The notes beneath the pieces were generated by a model. It was not told where the DNA came from. It ran no database searches and saw only the letters and a program-made list of their open reading frames with translations. Made by a program: the position numbers and the translations under genes. This document shows positions 8,387 to 17,355 of a stretch of 64,000 nucleotides of DNA, piece after piece; position 1 is the first letter of the stretch, and each line of letters opens with the position of its first letter. The stretch comes from CAYXDO01 sp964463485 (GTDB lineage: Bacteria > Myxococcota > Kuafuiibacteriia > Kuafuiibacteriales > Kuafuiibacteriaceae): positions 34,055 through 98,054 of the forward strand of contig CAYXDO010000020.1 of assembly GCA_964463485.1 (NCBI GenBank), given 5' to 3'.

Positions 8387-8479
8387 CCTTAGCGGGCGTC
8401 GAGGGCTCGAGACGTGCTGCTTGCGGTTCGTCTCGGTCCCTTTGCGTCCGATCTCGGGGCAGCGTATACCGAGGCACGG

Positions 8480-9856
8480 ATGGCTCGCAGCGCTCTCGCT
8501 GAGGACCTTGTCCGGATCTACCGGGAGGCCCTCGACGCCTCTCACGCCGGCCGCGCTGTGGAGGCGCGCCTTCAGGTGTCGAGCGGAGCGATCCGCGCGG
8601 GACGGCGCGCCATCGCGCTCGACCGCGTCGAGCGGGTCGGAGTGGTCGCGATCGGCAAAGCCGCACCGGCTATGGCCGAAGCGGTGCCCGAGGCGATCAG
8701 AGAAAAGACAGCCTTCGGGCTGATCCTGACGAAAGAAGGCTATGCGCGTGATGTGCCTGGCTTTCAGATCCGCGAAGCAGGCCATCCGATCCCTGATCGA
8801 CGATCGATCCGTGCAACCGACGAGATCGTGGAGCTCGTGTCGGAGCTAGGCGAGGAGGACCTCCTCCTCGTGCTGATCTCCGGCGGCGCAAGTGCTCTTT
8901 TGTTCTCTCCGGTGCAAGAGATCGGGTTCAACGATTCGATTTCGCTCAACGAGCTCATGCTGGATTCCGGCATGAGTATCAGCGACATCAACTCGATTCG
9001 GTCTCACTTGTCGCGGGTGAAGGGGGGGCGTCTGGCGGTCGCGGCGGCGCCTGCGTCCGTATTGACGCTCGCGCTTTCTGATGTCGTCGGGGACAAGCTG
9101 CCGGTGATCGGCGGGGGTCCGACCGTGGCCGATCCTTCGCGGTACAAGGACGCGGTGTCGGCGCTCCGCAAGGCGCGCATCTGGGACAATGTGCCTGAGA
9201 GCGTTCGCGAGTATCTCGAAGCCGGCAACCGCGGCGAGATCCCCGAGTCGCCCAAACCGGGTGATCCTCGGCTTTCGCGAGCGTTTGCGGCGGTGGTGGG
9301 CGGTCCGCGGACCTTGCTACGGGCGGCGGCGCGGTCGGCGCGGGCCCAGGGTTGGCGGGTGCGTTGCGCGACGCGCCCGATCGAGGGCCCTGTCGAGGAT
9401 CTCGTCGAGAAGTACATGACCCGCGCCAAATCAATGGTGCGCAGCGGAACGGGCCGAGAGGTGTTCGTGGCGGTCGGAGAGCCGACCGTCGAGATCCCGG
9501 CAGAGCTTTCGGCAGCGCGCGGCGGTTCGGGCGTTGGCAAGGGCGGCCGGAGTCAGCACCTCGCGTTGTTGATGGCTCGTGCGATGGTGAGCGACGCGCA
9601 CATGGCGTTCTTGTCGGCGGGCACCGACGGCACCGACGGGCACACGAACGCCGCCGGCGGCGTCGTCGATGGCAACACGATCGCCGAGTTGAAGGCCGCT
9701 GGACGCGATCCTGACGCCGATCTGGCTCGTTACGATTCCTACGAGTCGCTCTCTGCGGCCGGTGCGCGGATCGAAACGGGCCCGACCGACACGAACGTGA
9801 CCGACCTGCACCTCCTCGCCGTCGAAGGCCGCAGCTTGATCCGCCGAAAGAGGTAG
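8480..9856 (+). CDS. Glycerate 2-kinase (GckA/TtuD, MOFRL family)
   Basis: This encodes 458 residues from the ATG at 8480, a normal length for class II glycerate kinases. The enzyme phosphorylates D-glycerate to 2-phosphoglycerate, feeding serine, glyoxylate or tartrate carbon into glycolysis. The N-terminal DUF4147 region shows VVAIGKAAPAMAEA (about 53-66), LLLVLISGGASALLF near 130 and SHLSRVKGGRLA near 175. The C-terminal MOFRL domain shows AFLSAGTDGTDGHTNAAGG near 375 and the ending TDTNVTDLHLLAV. The next gene starts two bases after its stop, so the two are co-translated. Confidence 0.93.
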   Translation: MARSALAEDLVRIYREALDASHAGRAVEARLQVSSGAIRAGRRAIALDRVERVGVVAIGKAAPAMAEAVPEAIREKTAFGLILTKEGYARDVPGFQIREAGHPIPDRRSIRATDEIVELVSELGEEDLLLVLISGGASALLFSPVQEIGFNDSISLNELMLDSGMSISDINSIRSHLSRVKGGRLAVAAAPASVLTLALSDVVGDKLPVIGGGPTVADPSRYKDAVSALRKARIWDNVPESVREYLEAGNRGEIPESPKPGDPRLSRAFAAVVGGPRTLLRAAARSARAQGWRVRCATRPIEGPVEDLVEKYMTRAKSMVRSGTGREVFVAVGEPTVEIPAELSAARGGSGVGKGGRSQHLALLMARAMVSDAHMAFLSAGTDGTDGHTNAAGGVVDGNTIAELKAAGRDPDADLARYDSYESLSAAGARIETGPTDTNVTDLHLLAVEGRSLIRRKR

Positions 9857-9858
9857 GC

Positions 9859-10737
9859 GTGGGGCGTCGCTTCCCGCTCGAGCTCGAAGACGAAACGGGC
9901 CGCGCCTTCGTCGGGGAGCATCGTCCCGAGCTCGTCGATCTCACGGAACTCTTTCGGTCCTTGGCGGCCCTTCCGATCGAGCGCGCGGAAGAGCCCGAGG
10001 CCTGGCGCACACTTCTTCCCGATGGCGCAACGTTCCTTCGGATGCTCGGGCGGACGACGGCGTTGCTTCGTTGCCGCGGACCCGAGGTCAACGACGTCGT
10101 GGTCAAGATCCTCGCGCCGCACGGCGGATCGCCGATCGTCCGGTGGGCAGAGACACTTCGGCACTCCCGGGCTCAGCGAGCCTACCTGTGGGCGCATCGC
10201 TTACGCGCCGTAGGCATCGAAGCGCCTCGGCCTCTCGGCTTCCTGGAGCGCAAGCACCAACCCGCTCTGTTCCCGAGCCTAGCCGTGACCGAATACGTGT
10301 TCGCGCCGACGCTCGTGGAGTTCCGCGACAAGGAGCTCGTGGAACTGTCGACCTCCAAAGAAGGGATCATGCGAAAGCGCCTGGTGATTCGGCAAGTAGC
10401 CGTGCTGCTTCGCAAGCTCCACGCCCACGATGTGTTCCCGGCCGAGCTCGGGCCCGAGCACATCGGGATCGCCGCTGACGGAGCGTACGTCATGGCTCTC
10501 GGGCGAGGTCGGGGCGACCCGATCGAGGCGATCGGGCGGCTCGGGAGGGCCTTTTCCGGTCGACGGCTGTCCAGAACAGACCGGCTGCGGTTCATCGAAA
10601 CTTTCCTGAGACACCACGCCGGCTCCGGGGTGGCCCGCCGTCGATTCCTTCGCCAACTCGAGGCTCCGCTTGCGCCGAGAGCCGCCCTCACGAATCTCGC
10701 GGGGGATCCTCCCGCTGCGCTCGAGAAGCAGGCATAA
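9859..10737 (+). CDS. Kdo/WaaP-like kinase-fold protein, probable pseudokinase
   Basis: This encodes 292 residues, starting at a GTG only two bases after the glycerate kinase stop, with AAGAGG upstream. The fold resembles lipopolysaccharide (Kdo/WaaP) and RIO-like kinases: DVVVKIL supplies the ATP-binding Lys (about residue 83), RAYLWAHRLRAVGIEAPRPLGF matches the family helix and strand, and FAPTLVEF follows the hinge. Where active kinases carry HxDL...N and DFD, this one has LHAHDVFPAELGPEHIGI and YVMALGRGR. The catalytic Asp and the metal Asp are therefore not apparent, and it is probably a pseudokinase or strongly diverged. Coupling to glycerate kinase suggests a shared condition of expression, not a shared reaction. 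Confidence 0.65.
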   Translation: MGRRFPLELEDETGRAFVGEHRPELVDLTELFRSLAALPIERAEEPEAWRTLLPDGATFLRMLGRTTALLRCRGPEVNDVVVKILAPHGGSPIVRWAETLRHSRAQRAYLWAHRLRAVGIEAPRPLGFLERKHQPALFPSLAVTEYVFAPTLVEFRDKELVELSTSKEGIMRKRLVIRQVAVLLRKLHAHDVFPAELGPEHIGIAADGAYVMALGRGRGDPIEAIGRLGRAFSGRRLSRTDRLRFIETFLRHHAGSGVARRRFLRQLEAPLAPRAALTNLAGDPPAALEKQA

Positions 10738-10744
10738 TGTCCCT

Positions 10745-11650
10745 GTGAAGTGCCTCCTCCCGACCATGCTCCTCGTCCCGAGCCTCGCGTACGCGCATCC
10801 GGGTTCGATCTTTCGAGCCGATGCGGAAGCCGCTCCGCCGAACCTCGCCGCACGACCTGCGGCGGGCGAGCAAAAAGCGCAGTCGATCTTCATCCTGGTT
10901 CTGTCCGGAGGTGAGGTCGCCGCGCCCGATGCGCTCGACGACGCGGCTCGACAAGAGATCGAATCGAACACCGCGCTCCAGGTTGCTGCGCGCGACTCGT
11001 TCTCGAACGACCTTCGTACGAAGACGGTCTCGCAGTGCGCCGGTGATCCGAAGTGTTTCGCGACGCAGCTGCGCACCGCAGGCGTCGATGTCGATCTCAT
11101 CCTCACGATCTCCGCGACTCAGATCGGCGAGAACTCGCTGCTCGGTCTGCGTCTCGTCGATGCCGACAAAGCTGGCGGCGGCATGAACGTGAAAGACATC
11201 GCCACGTTTGGTGAAGAGCTCGCAGGTGGCGCGTCCCCCGTTCGTGCGACGAAGGAGTTCACGAAGAACGTCTTCCCGCCTACGATCTGGGGCCAGATCG
11301 CGTCGGTCGTCGTGGAAGTCGATCAAGCGAGCGCCGAGGTGCTCGTCGGGCTTTCACAGTGTGTCTCTCCATGCAAGCTCGATCGCATGCTCCCTGGCCG
11401 ATATCCGGTGGTCGTCAAAAAGTCTGGCTATGTGAACTGGACCGGTGAAGTCGCGCTCGCGGCCAAGGCCACCGAGACCCTCAAAGTGACGATGGTCGAA
11501 GAAGAGACCCCGCTGACCTCCAGCCCATGGTTCTGGGGCGCGATCGGTCTTGGCGTCGCCGCTGCGGGCACCGCAGCCGTCGTCCTCGCGACCGCCGACA
11601 AAGGCCCTGTCGTCGTTTGCATCGCTCGCGACATCTCCCAGTGCGATTGA
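10745..11650 (+). CDS. Exported PEGA-like protein with C-terminal membrane helix
   Basis: This encodes 301 residues from the GTG at 10745, which gives a clean signal peptide (MKCLLPTMLLVPSLAYA, cut before HPGS). The middle resembles a receptor-like alpha/beta domain with two cysteines (QCAGDPKC) followed by VDLILTISATQ. A PEGA module follows (SAEVLVGLSQCVSPCKLDRM, then PGRYPVVVKKSGY) at about 200-250. A transmembrane helix lies near 268-290. The same arrangement appears in the protein at 13463, suggesting old paralogy. It is likely anchored in the inner membrane facing the periplasm. Spacing of seven bases to the pseudokinase makes it part of the same operon. Confidence 0.75.
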   Translation: MKCLLPTMLLVPSLAYAHPGSIFRADAEAAPPNLAARPAAGEQKAQSIFILVLSGGEVAAPDALDDAARQEIESNTALQVAARDSFSNDLRTKTVSQCAGDPKCFATQLRTAGVDVDLILTISATQIGENSLLGLRLVDADKAGGGMNVKDIATFGEELAGGASPVRATKEFTKNVFPPTIWGQIASVVVEVDQASAEVLVGLSQCVSPCKLDRMLPGRYPVVVKKSGYVNWTGEVALAAKATETLKVTMVEEETPLTSSPWFWGAIGLGVAAAGTAAVVLATADKGPVVVCIARDISQCD

Positions 11651-11740
11651 GCCTCTCACCCCGTTTCGCCGAATCACGGCGCCCTCTTCTCCTCGATCCC
11701 CGGTGACCTTGACCCCTCCGGGCCAGCCCCCTAGCCTATC

Positions 11741-13294
11741 GTGGCCGCGACACGCGGCGCGGAGTCCGTGAGCAGCGCGAAGGGAAAATCGCGCGGGTGG
11801 TCGGGGTTTCTGGACCGCGGAAAGCGGAAGGACACCGACCCCGCGAGCTCGACACGCCCGCCGACCCTGAGCTTCGACGACCCCACTTTCGACGATGCTC
11901 ATCGGTTCGCGACGACGGGTGATCGCACGATGCTCGACGGCGTCGCGGCCCTCTCCCGCGATGCCGACGCGACGATCCCTCCCGACGACGTACCCGCCGG
12001 CGCCCTCTCCCAAAAGGTCGACGAGGCGATCCGAATCGGCATCGGACCGGAGCGAACGGAGCTCGTAGACGCCGCCGCGCTCGGTCTCGAATTCGAGCGC
12101 GAGAGCACCGACCGACACGCGCGTCCGTCCGAGCGCGAGCTCGAACAGCACGACACGGATCGCCCCGCGCGCGACACCGATCCACCGAAGGAAGCGAAGC
12201 CCGAAAAGTCGGAGCTCAAAGAATCGACGAGCGACGAGCTCAAGGCCGCACCGCGTTCCGACACCAACGAAGATCCGCCGTCCGAAATCAGCGAAGACGA
12301 CAAGAAGGCCGGGCGCTTCCGCGGCATGAGCTTCCGGCCGATTCGCGAGCGCAACAGAACCGCGTCCAAAGCGCGAGAGATCAACATCCCGCCCGCCGAA
12401 ATCACCAAGTCCGACGCGCCACCGCGCGGCGAAATCGACGCTCAGCTCTTTCGCCTGGACGCTCCGGCCGGCATCAAACCCCCTGAGGCCGTAAGGATCG
12501 GCGACGACGACGCGGAGCTCACGATGTTACATCCGGCGGTCGCGATCGGCATCGCGCCCGCGCCTGGAGCCTCCCCGAAGGTCCCACCCGTCGAGGGCAA
12601 GCTCCGCGTCCCCGACTCCGGCGGCCCTGCCCTCGAGCTACCTCCCCCCGACGCTAAAGCGCCGACGTTCAAGCTCGACAAACCGGACTCCCCGCTCAGC
12701 CGGCTCGAGCCCGAGGAGCCCAAAGACTACAATCCGCTCACCGACAACGACCCCGCGCTCGAAGCCGCGGTCTGGGCCACCGACAACCTCGCCAGGCTCA
12801 AGACCACCTTCAAGATCATCCCCATCTCGATGATCGCGGGCCTCATGCTCGCGGGGATCTTCGTCTCCACGCAGGGTGCGATCCGCGGCAATGAAAAGAA
12901 CACGCCGATGCATACGACGGGGACTCGGGTGACGCCCCTGCCGGAGCAGCCCGCCGAGCCCACGAAAGCCGCGATCGCTCCGCCACCCCGCACGCTCAAA
13001 GCCGGCGTGGCCATCTCGTCGGCGCCGTCTTACGCCATGGTCTCCGTCAACGGAGCGGAAATTGGGCGCACACCCCTGGTGCTGCCGCCGCCCGAGCGTG
13101 ACATCGGTCTCAAAGTCCGCGTGTCTGCCGACGATCACGAACCGTGGGAAGCCGAGATCACGCTCAAAGAGGACTTCGGCGAGATCATCGCGGTATCGGC
13201 CCAAAGCTACGCCGCCACCGCAACCAGCGCGCACAAGGACCAGAGAACGGGGCGACACCACCTCGAAATCCGCCTCACCAAGCACGGCCCTTGA
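11741..13294 (+). CDS. Single-pass membrane protein with disordered N-terminus and C-terminal PEGA domain
   Basis: This encodes 517 residues from GTG 11741; a second in-frame GTG at 11768 is possible, with GGAG only three bases ahead of it. The first 330 residues are charged, Pro/Asp/Glu-rich and likely disordered in the cytoplasm. One transmembrane helix (about residues 361-383) is followed by a Pro/Ala linker and a PEGA domain at about 425-480 (VSVNGAEIGRTPLVLP). In myxobacteria this layout is shared with the extracellular part of PEGA-type Ser/Thr kinases, but no kinase domain is present here. It may link an inside signal to the cell surface. Confidence 0.75.
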   Translation: MAATRGAESVSSAKGKSRGWSGFLDRGKRKDTDPASSTRPPTLSFDDPTFDDAHRFATTGDRTMLDGVAALSRDADATIPPDDVPAGALSQKVDEAIRIGIGPERTELVDAAALGLEFERESTDRHARPSERELEQHDTDRPARDTDPPKEAKPEKSELKESTSDELKAAPRSDTNEDPPSEISEDDKKAGRFRGMSFRPIRERNRTASKAREINIPPAEITKSDAPPRGEIDAQLFRLDAPAGIKPPEAVRIGDDDAELTMLHPAVAIGIAPAPGASPKVPPVEGKLRVPDSGGPALELPPPDAKAPTFKLDKPDSPLSRLEPEEPKDYNPLTDNDPALEAAVWATDNLARLKTTFKIIPISMIAGLMLAGIFVSTQGAIRGNEKNTPMHTTGTRVTPLPEQPAEPTKAAIAPPPRTLKAGVAISSAPSYAMVSVNGAEIGRTPLVLPPPERDIGLKVRVSADDHEPWEAEITLKEDFGEIIAVSAQSYAATATSAHKDQRTGRHHLEIRLTKHGP

Positions 13295-13318
13295 GCCATC
13301 TCTGGCCTCCGATGGCTC
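13293..13318 (+). terminator. Hairpin after the PEGA membrane protein
   Basis: GAGCCATC and GATGGCTC form a perfect 8-bp stem around a 10-base loop, beginning in the stop codon of the gene ending at 13294. There is no U-tract, so it may be a weak terminator or an mRNA-stabilising hairpin. Confidence 0.45.
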
Positions 13319-13462
13319 TGAAGGATCCCTACCGTCGCCTTGGGACAGTAAGATACGGGCCCTTGGTGCATCCGTGGAAAGGATGGGACTGTTGCGCGTA
13401 ATTTCCTTCGGTGCCTTACGCGAACGCTGTCGCCCAACCGTCACTTCGAGTAGGTTTCATCC

Positions 13463-14284
13463 GTGCTCGTGGCCGGACCGAGTCTTCTCCTCATCGCGAC
13501 GACGCTTGCGCTTCACCTCGAAGACGCGCACGGCGTCGCCCAACCCGACGCTGCGGCGATCGCAGAAGCCATCGGAGCGGCCGTGCAACGACGTGCCGGT
13601 GTCTCCCCCGTGCTCGTGCTCGAGTCCCCCGGCGCGGACTGTCGATCCATCGACCGCTGCTACGGCGAGATCCGCGCGAAGACAAACGCAGAAGAGATCA
13701 TCTTCGTTCGCCTCCTCGGCTCCCTCACACGCGTCCGCGTCCTCGCGGAGCGCGTCATCGACGGAACGGCGCTCCGAAGGGCCGACAACGACGTCGAACG
13801 AGATCGCGGATCGTGGGGCGCGACCTTCGACGGCATCGCGCTCATCCTCTATCCGGAAGGCAAGCTGGCCCCAAAGGTCGCGGAGACCAAAGTTCCGAGT
13901 GATGGCGCCACCAAAGCGACGGAACCAGGAAACGCCATCGTCGACCCCAAACCCGACGGCTCCGTCACGCCGCCCATTCCCGAGGTCGGCGCGCAAACGG
14001 TGACGACCGATCCCGCGCTGACGGCCGAAGCGCCTCCATCCGATGGCCCGAACATCTTACCCTGGGTCGTCATCGGCGGCAGCGCCGCCGCGTTGATCGG
14101 GGGCACTGTGTTTGGACTTCGAAATCGCGCGTTGGTCAGAGACGGAAAGGCCGAGACTGACCCCAACAAGCGCGCCAGGATCGAGGACAGCGTGTTCACC
14201 ACGGGCCTCGCCGCCAACGTGCTCATCGGCGTGGCGATCTTGGGTGGTGTTACGGGCACGGTCTTGCTGCTGACCGACGACTGA
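13463..14284 (+). CDS. Envelope protein related to the PEGA-like protein at 10745
   Basis: This encodes 273 residues from the GTG at 13463, with a GTAGG-like site upstream. It begins with a hydrophobic segment (VAGPSLLLIATTLAL). The region CRSIDRCYGEI then EEIIFVRLLG matches the CxxxxxC and sheet pattern of the protein at 10745. A Pro/Thr-rich linker leads to two C-terminal transmembrane helices (about 199-216 and 246-268). It is presumably an inner-membrane protein with a periplasmic domain. The function is unknown. It heads a tightly packed run (gaps of 2, 9 and -4 bases) with the LamG, epimerase and glycosyltransferase genes, hinting at surface-glycan work. Confidence 0.7.
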   Translation: MLVAGPSLLLIATTLALHLEDAHGVAQPDAAAIAEAIGAAVQRRAGVSPVLVLESPGADCRSIDRCYGEIRAKTNAEEIIFVRLLGSLTRVRVLAERVIDGTALRRADNDVERDRGSWGATFDGIALILYPEGKLAPKVAETKVPSDGATKATEPGNAIVDPKPDGSVTPPIPEVGAQTVTTDPALTAEAPPSDGPNILPWVVIGGSAAALIGGTVFGLRNRALVRDGKAETDPNKRARIEDSVFTTGLAANVLIGVAILGGVTGTVLLLTDD

Positions 14285-14286
14285 CC

Positions 14287-15378
14287 ATGCGCTTCGTCGC
14301 TTCGCTCCTGCTTGCCACGCCCGCGTGTGCCATGTCGTTGCCCGCGTCGAATCTCGGATCCGACGCGAACGTGGGGTCTGACGCGGGAGCCGTCGACGCT
14401 TCGCGCTCCGATGCGACGACGGACACCGTACGTGTAGATATCCGCGTCGATCGGGGCGGCTTCGTGTCGACGCCCGATGATATCGCCTCCGGTCCGTTCG
14501 GCGGCCCTCCCTGTGACGATCGCGGCTGCAGCGCCGACGTCGCGCTCGGCTCCGCGCTCGCGCTCGATCCTCACCTCACGGGCCCCAACTTCGGATTCGC
14601 GGGCTGGGAGGTCCAAGACTGCGCTCGATCTTGTGCGCCCTACGAAGGGCGCTGCACGACGCCCGCGCCTTGTCGCCTAGAGGTCGATCGCCGCCTCGAA
14701 ATCACCGCGCGCTTCGAACCTTCACTCGCTCTTTGGCTCGCGCTCGACGGCGACACCCTCGACGGATCGCGCCAAGGGCACCCTGGGTCGAGCGCCAGCG
14801 GACAGTGGGTACGTCGCGCCGATGGGCAGGCGCTGCGCTTCGACGGCTCTGCGCCCGTCTCCATCGACGACGCCCTCCCTGACGAGCACACGCTCTCCGG
14901 CTACGCGACGCTGACCGCGTGCGCGTTCGTCGCGCCCGCATCCTACCCAGCGCGCGGGACTGCCATCATCGTCGCCAAGGCCGCCGCGCCAAACGGACTC
15001 GGAAATCCGAGTTATGCGCTCGGGCTCGACGCCGACGGCTATGTCGTCGGCAGCGTCTGGAAGATGGACGGACCCTTGAGCGCCGTCGAAGTGCACGCCG
15101 ACCGCAGCGGCCCCATCCCGCTCGGTGAATTCTCCCACGCGTGCCTCCTTTACAACGGACAGGAAGCACGGATCGCCTTGCGAGCCGACGTCGGAGACTT
15201 TCGTGAGGCCGACGTGCGCGTGCCTTCTCGCCGAAATCCAACCGTCCCCTTCGAGATCGGCGGCTGCCAGGCCTGCGATGACGCCGACACTGTGGGCTTC
15301 GATGGCGCGATCGACGAGGTCAAGCTCTGGCGCAGCCTCCTCAATCGCCAAGACTTAGAGGCGCAAGCCTCCCGCTGA
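14287..15378 (+). CDS. LamG-domain probable lipoprotein
   Basis: This encodes 363 residues and starts two bases after the previous stop. The leader MRFVASLLLATPAC suggests a lipoprotein. Residues 20-50 are Asp/Ser/Ala-rich. A Cys-rich segment (CDDRGCSADV to CRLEVDRR) lies at about 75-140, followed by a concanavalin-A/LamG-like jelly roll from about 148 (LWLALDGDTLDGS) to the typical closing strand FDGAIDEVKLWRSLL near 345. LamG domains bind glycans or other surface ligands. Its position before the epimerase and glycosyltransferase fits a surface-polysaccharide role, which is inferred. Confidence 0.8.
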   Translation: MRFVASLLLATPACAMSLPASNLGSDANVGSDAGAVDASRSDATTDTVRVDIRVDRGGFVSTPDDIASGPFGGPPCDDRGCSADVALGSALALDPHLTGPNFGFAGWEVQDCARSCAPYEGRCTTPAPCRLEVDRRLEITARFEPSLALWLALDGDTLDGSRQGHPGSSASGQWVRRADGQALRFDGSAPVSIDDALPDEHTLSGYATLTACAFVAPASYPARGTAIIVAKAAAPNGLGNPSYALGLDADGYVVGSVWKMDGPLSAVEVHADRSGPIPLGEFSHACLLYNGQEARIALRADVGDFREADVRVPSRRNPTVPFEIGGCQACDDADTVGFDGAIDEVKLWRSLLNRQDLEAQASR

Positions 15379-15387
15379 GACAGCTCG

Positions 15388-16353
15388 ATGCGTGTCCTCG
15401 TCACGGGCGGCGCCGGCTTCATCGGCTCCCATCTCTGCGAGCGCCTCGACGCCGACGGTCACTCCGTCCTCGCCGTCGACGACCTCTCCACAGGATCCGA
15501 ATCCAATTTGGTCTCCCTCACGAGGAGCCCACGGTTCGAGCTCGTTCGAGGATCCGTGCTCGACGTCGACCTCATCGATCCGCTCGTCGGCCGCTGTGAG
15601 CTCGTCATCCACCTCGCGGCGGCAGTTGGAGTTCAAACGATCATGGATCGACCGGTTCGATCGATCGAGACGAACCTCGTCGGGACGAAAGTCGTCCTCG
15701 ACGCCTGTGCGAAACGCGGGACGAAAGTGATCCTCGCCTCGACCTCCGAGGTGTACGGCCGCTCGGAGCGATTCCCGTTTCGCGAAGACCAGGACCTCGT
15801 GCTCGGCCCGACCGACAAGGCGCGCTGGGCCTACGCCTGCAGCAAAGCGCTCGACGAGTTCCTCGCGCTCGCGCACGCGCGCGAGGTCGAGCTGCCGGTG
15901 ATCATTTGTCGCTTCTTCAACACGGTGGGCCCGCGTCAGACCGGTCGATACGGAATGGTCTTGCCGAGGTTCGTGACGCAAGCGCTCACCCATCAACCGC
16001 TCACCGTTTACGGCTCCGGCCTGCAGACGCGTTGCTTCGGTCACGTGCGCGACACGATCGAAGCGGTCGTTCGGCTCGCAGCGACTCCGGCAGCGATCGG
16101 CGGCGTCTTCAACATCGGCACGGACGAGGAGGTCACCATCAACCAGCTCGCCGAGCTCGTGAAGGAGCTCGCCGGCTCCACGTCCCCCATCCAGCGGCTC
16201 GCGTATTCGGACGTATTCGTCGAAGGCTTCGAAGACATGGATCGGCGGGTCCCGGATTGTTCCAAGCTCGAAGCCACGATCGGCTTCCGTCCACGCGCTC
16301 CGCTTCGTGAGATCGTTCAGGACGTCATCGACCACACGCGATCGACGTTGTGA
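15388..16353 (+). CDS. NAD-dependent nucleotide-sugar epimerase/dehydratase
   Basis: This encodes 321 residues, an extended short-chain dehydrogenase. The NAD-binding TGGAGFIGSH is at residues 6-15, the active-site STSEVYG near 115 and the catalytic YACSK (Tyr-x3-Lys) near 150. ICRFFNTVGPRQ and the R-x-F-x-H-V-R-D segment (TRCFGHVRD) near 215 match UDP-glucuronate decarboxylases, UDP-glucose 4-epimerases and related enzymes that make sugar donors. The exact sugar cannot be read from sequence alone. It shares a 4-base overlap with the glycosyltransferase gene, so donor synthesis and transfer are probably coupled. Confidence 0.9.
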   Translation: MRVLVTGGAGFIGSHLCERLDADGHSVLAVDDLSTGSESNLVSLTRSPRFELVRGSVLDVDLIDPLVGRCELVIHLAAAVGVQTIMDRPVRSIETNLVGTKVVLDACAKRGTKVILASTSEVYGRSERFPFREDQDLVLGPTDKARWAYACSKALDEFLALAHAREVELPVIICRFFNTVGPRQTGRYGMVLPRFVTQALTHQPLTVYGSGLQTRCFGHVRDTIEAVVRLAATPAAIGGVFNIGTDEEVTINQLAELVKELAGSTSPIQRLAYSDVFVEGFEDMDRRVPDCSKLEATIGFRPRAPLREIVQDVIDHTRSTL

Positions 16354-17261
16354 ACGACCCCACGGTCAGCGTCGCGGTCGTCGCGATCGCCGGCGCGCGC
16401 TATCTCGAGCGATGTTTGAGCGCCCTCCGAGCTCAGGTGAACGCGCCGGTCTTCGAGGTCGTGGTCGTCTACGATCCGAAGCTCGAAGGAGTCTTGGCGC
16501 TCGAGCATCGATACCCAGAAGCTCGCATCACGTCGAACGCCGGCCAGCGAACGCCGTTGGAGCTCGCGTCACGAGCGATTCAGGAATGCAAGGGAGACAT
16601 CATCGTCCTCACGGAAGACCACTGCGTGCCAGCGCCCGACTTCGTTTCCAGGAGACTAAGCGACCTGACCACCCAGCGATGCGCGGCGGCCGGAGGTCCG
16701 GTCGATCTGGAACCCGAGGCCAGCGCGCTGGAGTTTGCCTTCTATTTCGTCGATTTTTTTCGCTACGCGAGCCCGATCCGAGCAGGCGCGTCCCCAACCC
16801 TCACCGTGTGCAACGTCGCCTACCGACGAAGGGACCTCGAAGCCATCGACGCGCGCTGGCGTGAGCTCTTTCACGAGACCGCGGTGAACACGGCTCTCTG
16901 CGAGCGCTTTGGCCCTTTGTTCTTGGGGAGCGGCGGTCGCGTGACCACGCGACGTCGAGTGAGCCTGGCCGGCGCCGTAAAGGAAAGGTGGGCGTTTGGC
17001 CGTCTGTTCGGCGCCACTCGCCTCGACTTCTCGACTCCAGGCATGCGCCGGCTCTACAGACTCGGGGCCCCCATTCTCCCGGCCCTCCTGTTCGGTCGGA
17101 TGGCGCGGCGAGCACTCAGGGACGAACACTTGAGCCGAGCCTTCGCTCGGGGCCTCGGGCCCGTCGCACTCATGGTCCTCGCCTGGTCCGTGGGGGAGTG
17201 GCTTGGCTACCTCACCCACACGAGGCCCGACGATCTGACCGTGGCTCAGGAACTCACTTGA
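16350..17261 (+). CDS. Family 2 glycosyltransferase
   Basis: This encodes 303 residues from a GTG overlapping the epimerase stop by four bases (GTGA). It is a GT-A fold enzyme: VSVAVVAIAGARYLERCL at the start, FEVVVVYDP near 35, and an acidic metal motif TEDH near residue 88 in place of DxD. The C-terminal 80 residues are basic with hydrophobic helices (LYRLGAPILPALLFG and GPVALMVLAWSVGEWLGYL), suggesting membrane attachment. Such enzymes add sugars to polysaccharides, lipids or proteins. The acceptor is unknown. Confidence 0.85.
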   Translation: MNDPTVSVAVVAIAGARYLERCLSALRAQVNAPVFEVVVVYDPKLEGVLALEHRYPEARITSNAGQRTPLELASRAIQECKGDIIVLTEDHCVPAPDFVSRRLSDLTTQRCAAAGGPVDLEPEASALEFAFYFVDFFRYASPIRAGASPTLTVCNVAYRRRDLEAIDARWRELFHETAVNTALCERFGPLFLGSGGRVTTRRRVSLAGAVKERWAFGRLFGATRLDFSTPGMRRLYRLGAPILPALLFGRMARRALRDEHLSRAFARGLGPVALMVLAWSVGEWLGYLTHTRPDDLTVAQELT

Positions 17262-17355
17262 CCTGCACCTCGGCCAGCGCTCGACGCACAAAGTGGCCGC
17301 GGACACTTCGCGTACTTGTCCGGCTTCGCCCGTCCGAGTAGAGCGAGACTAAGTC

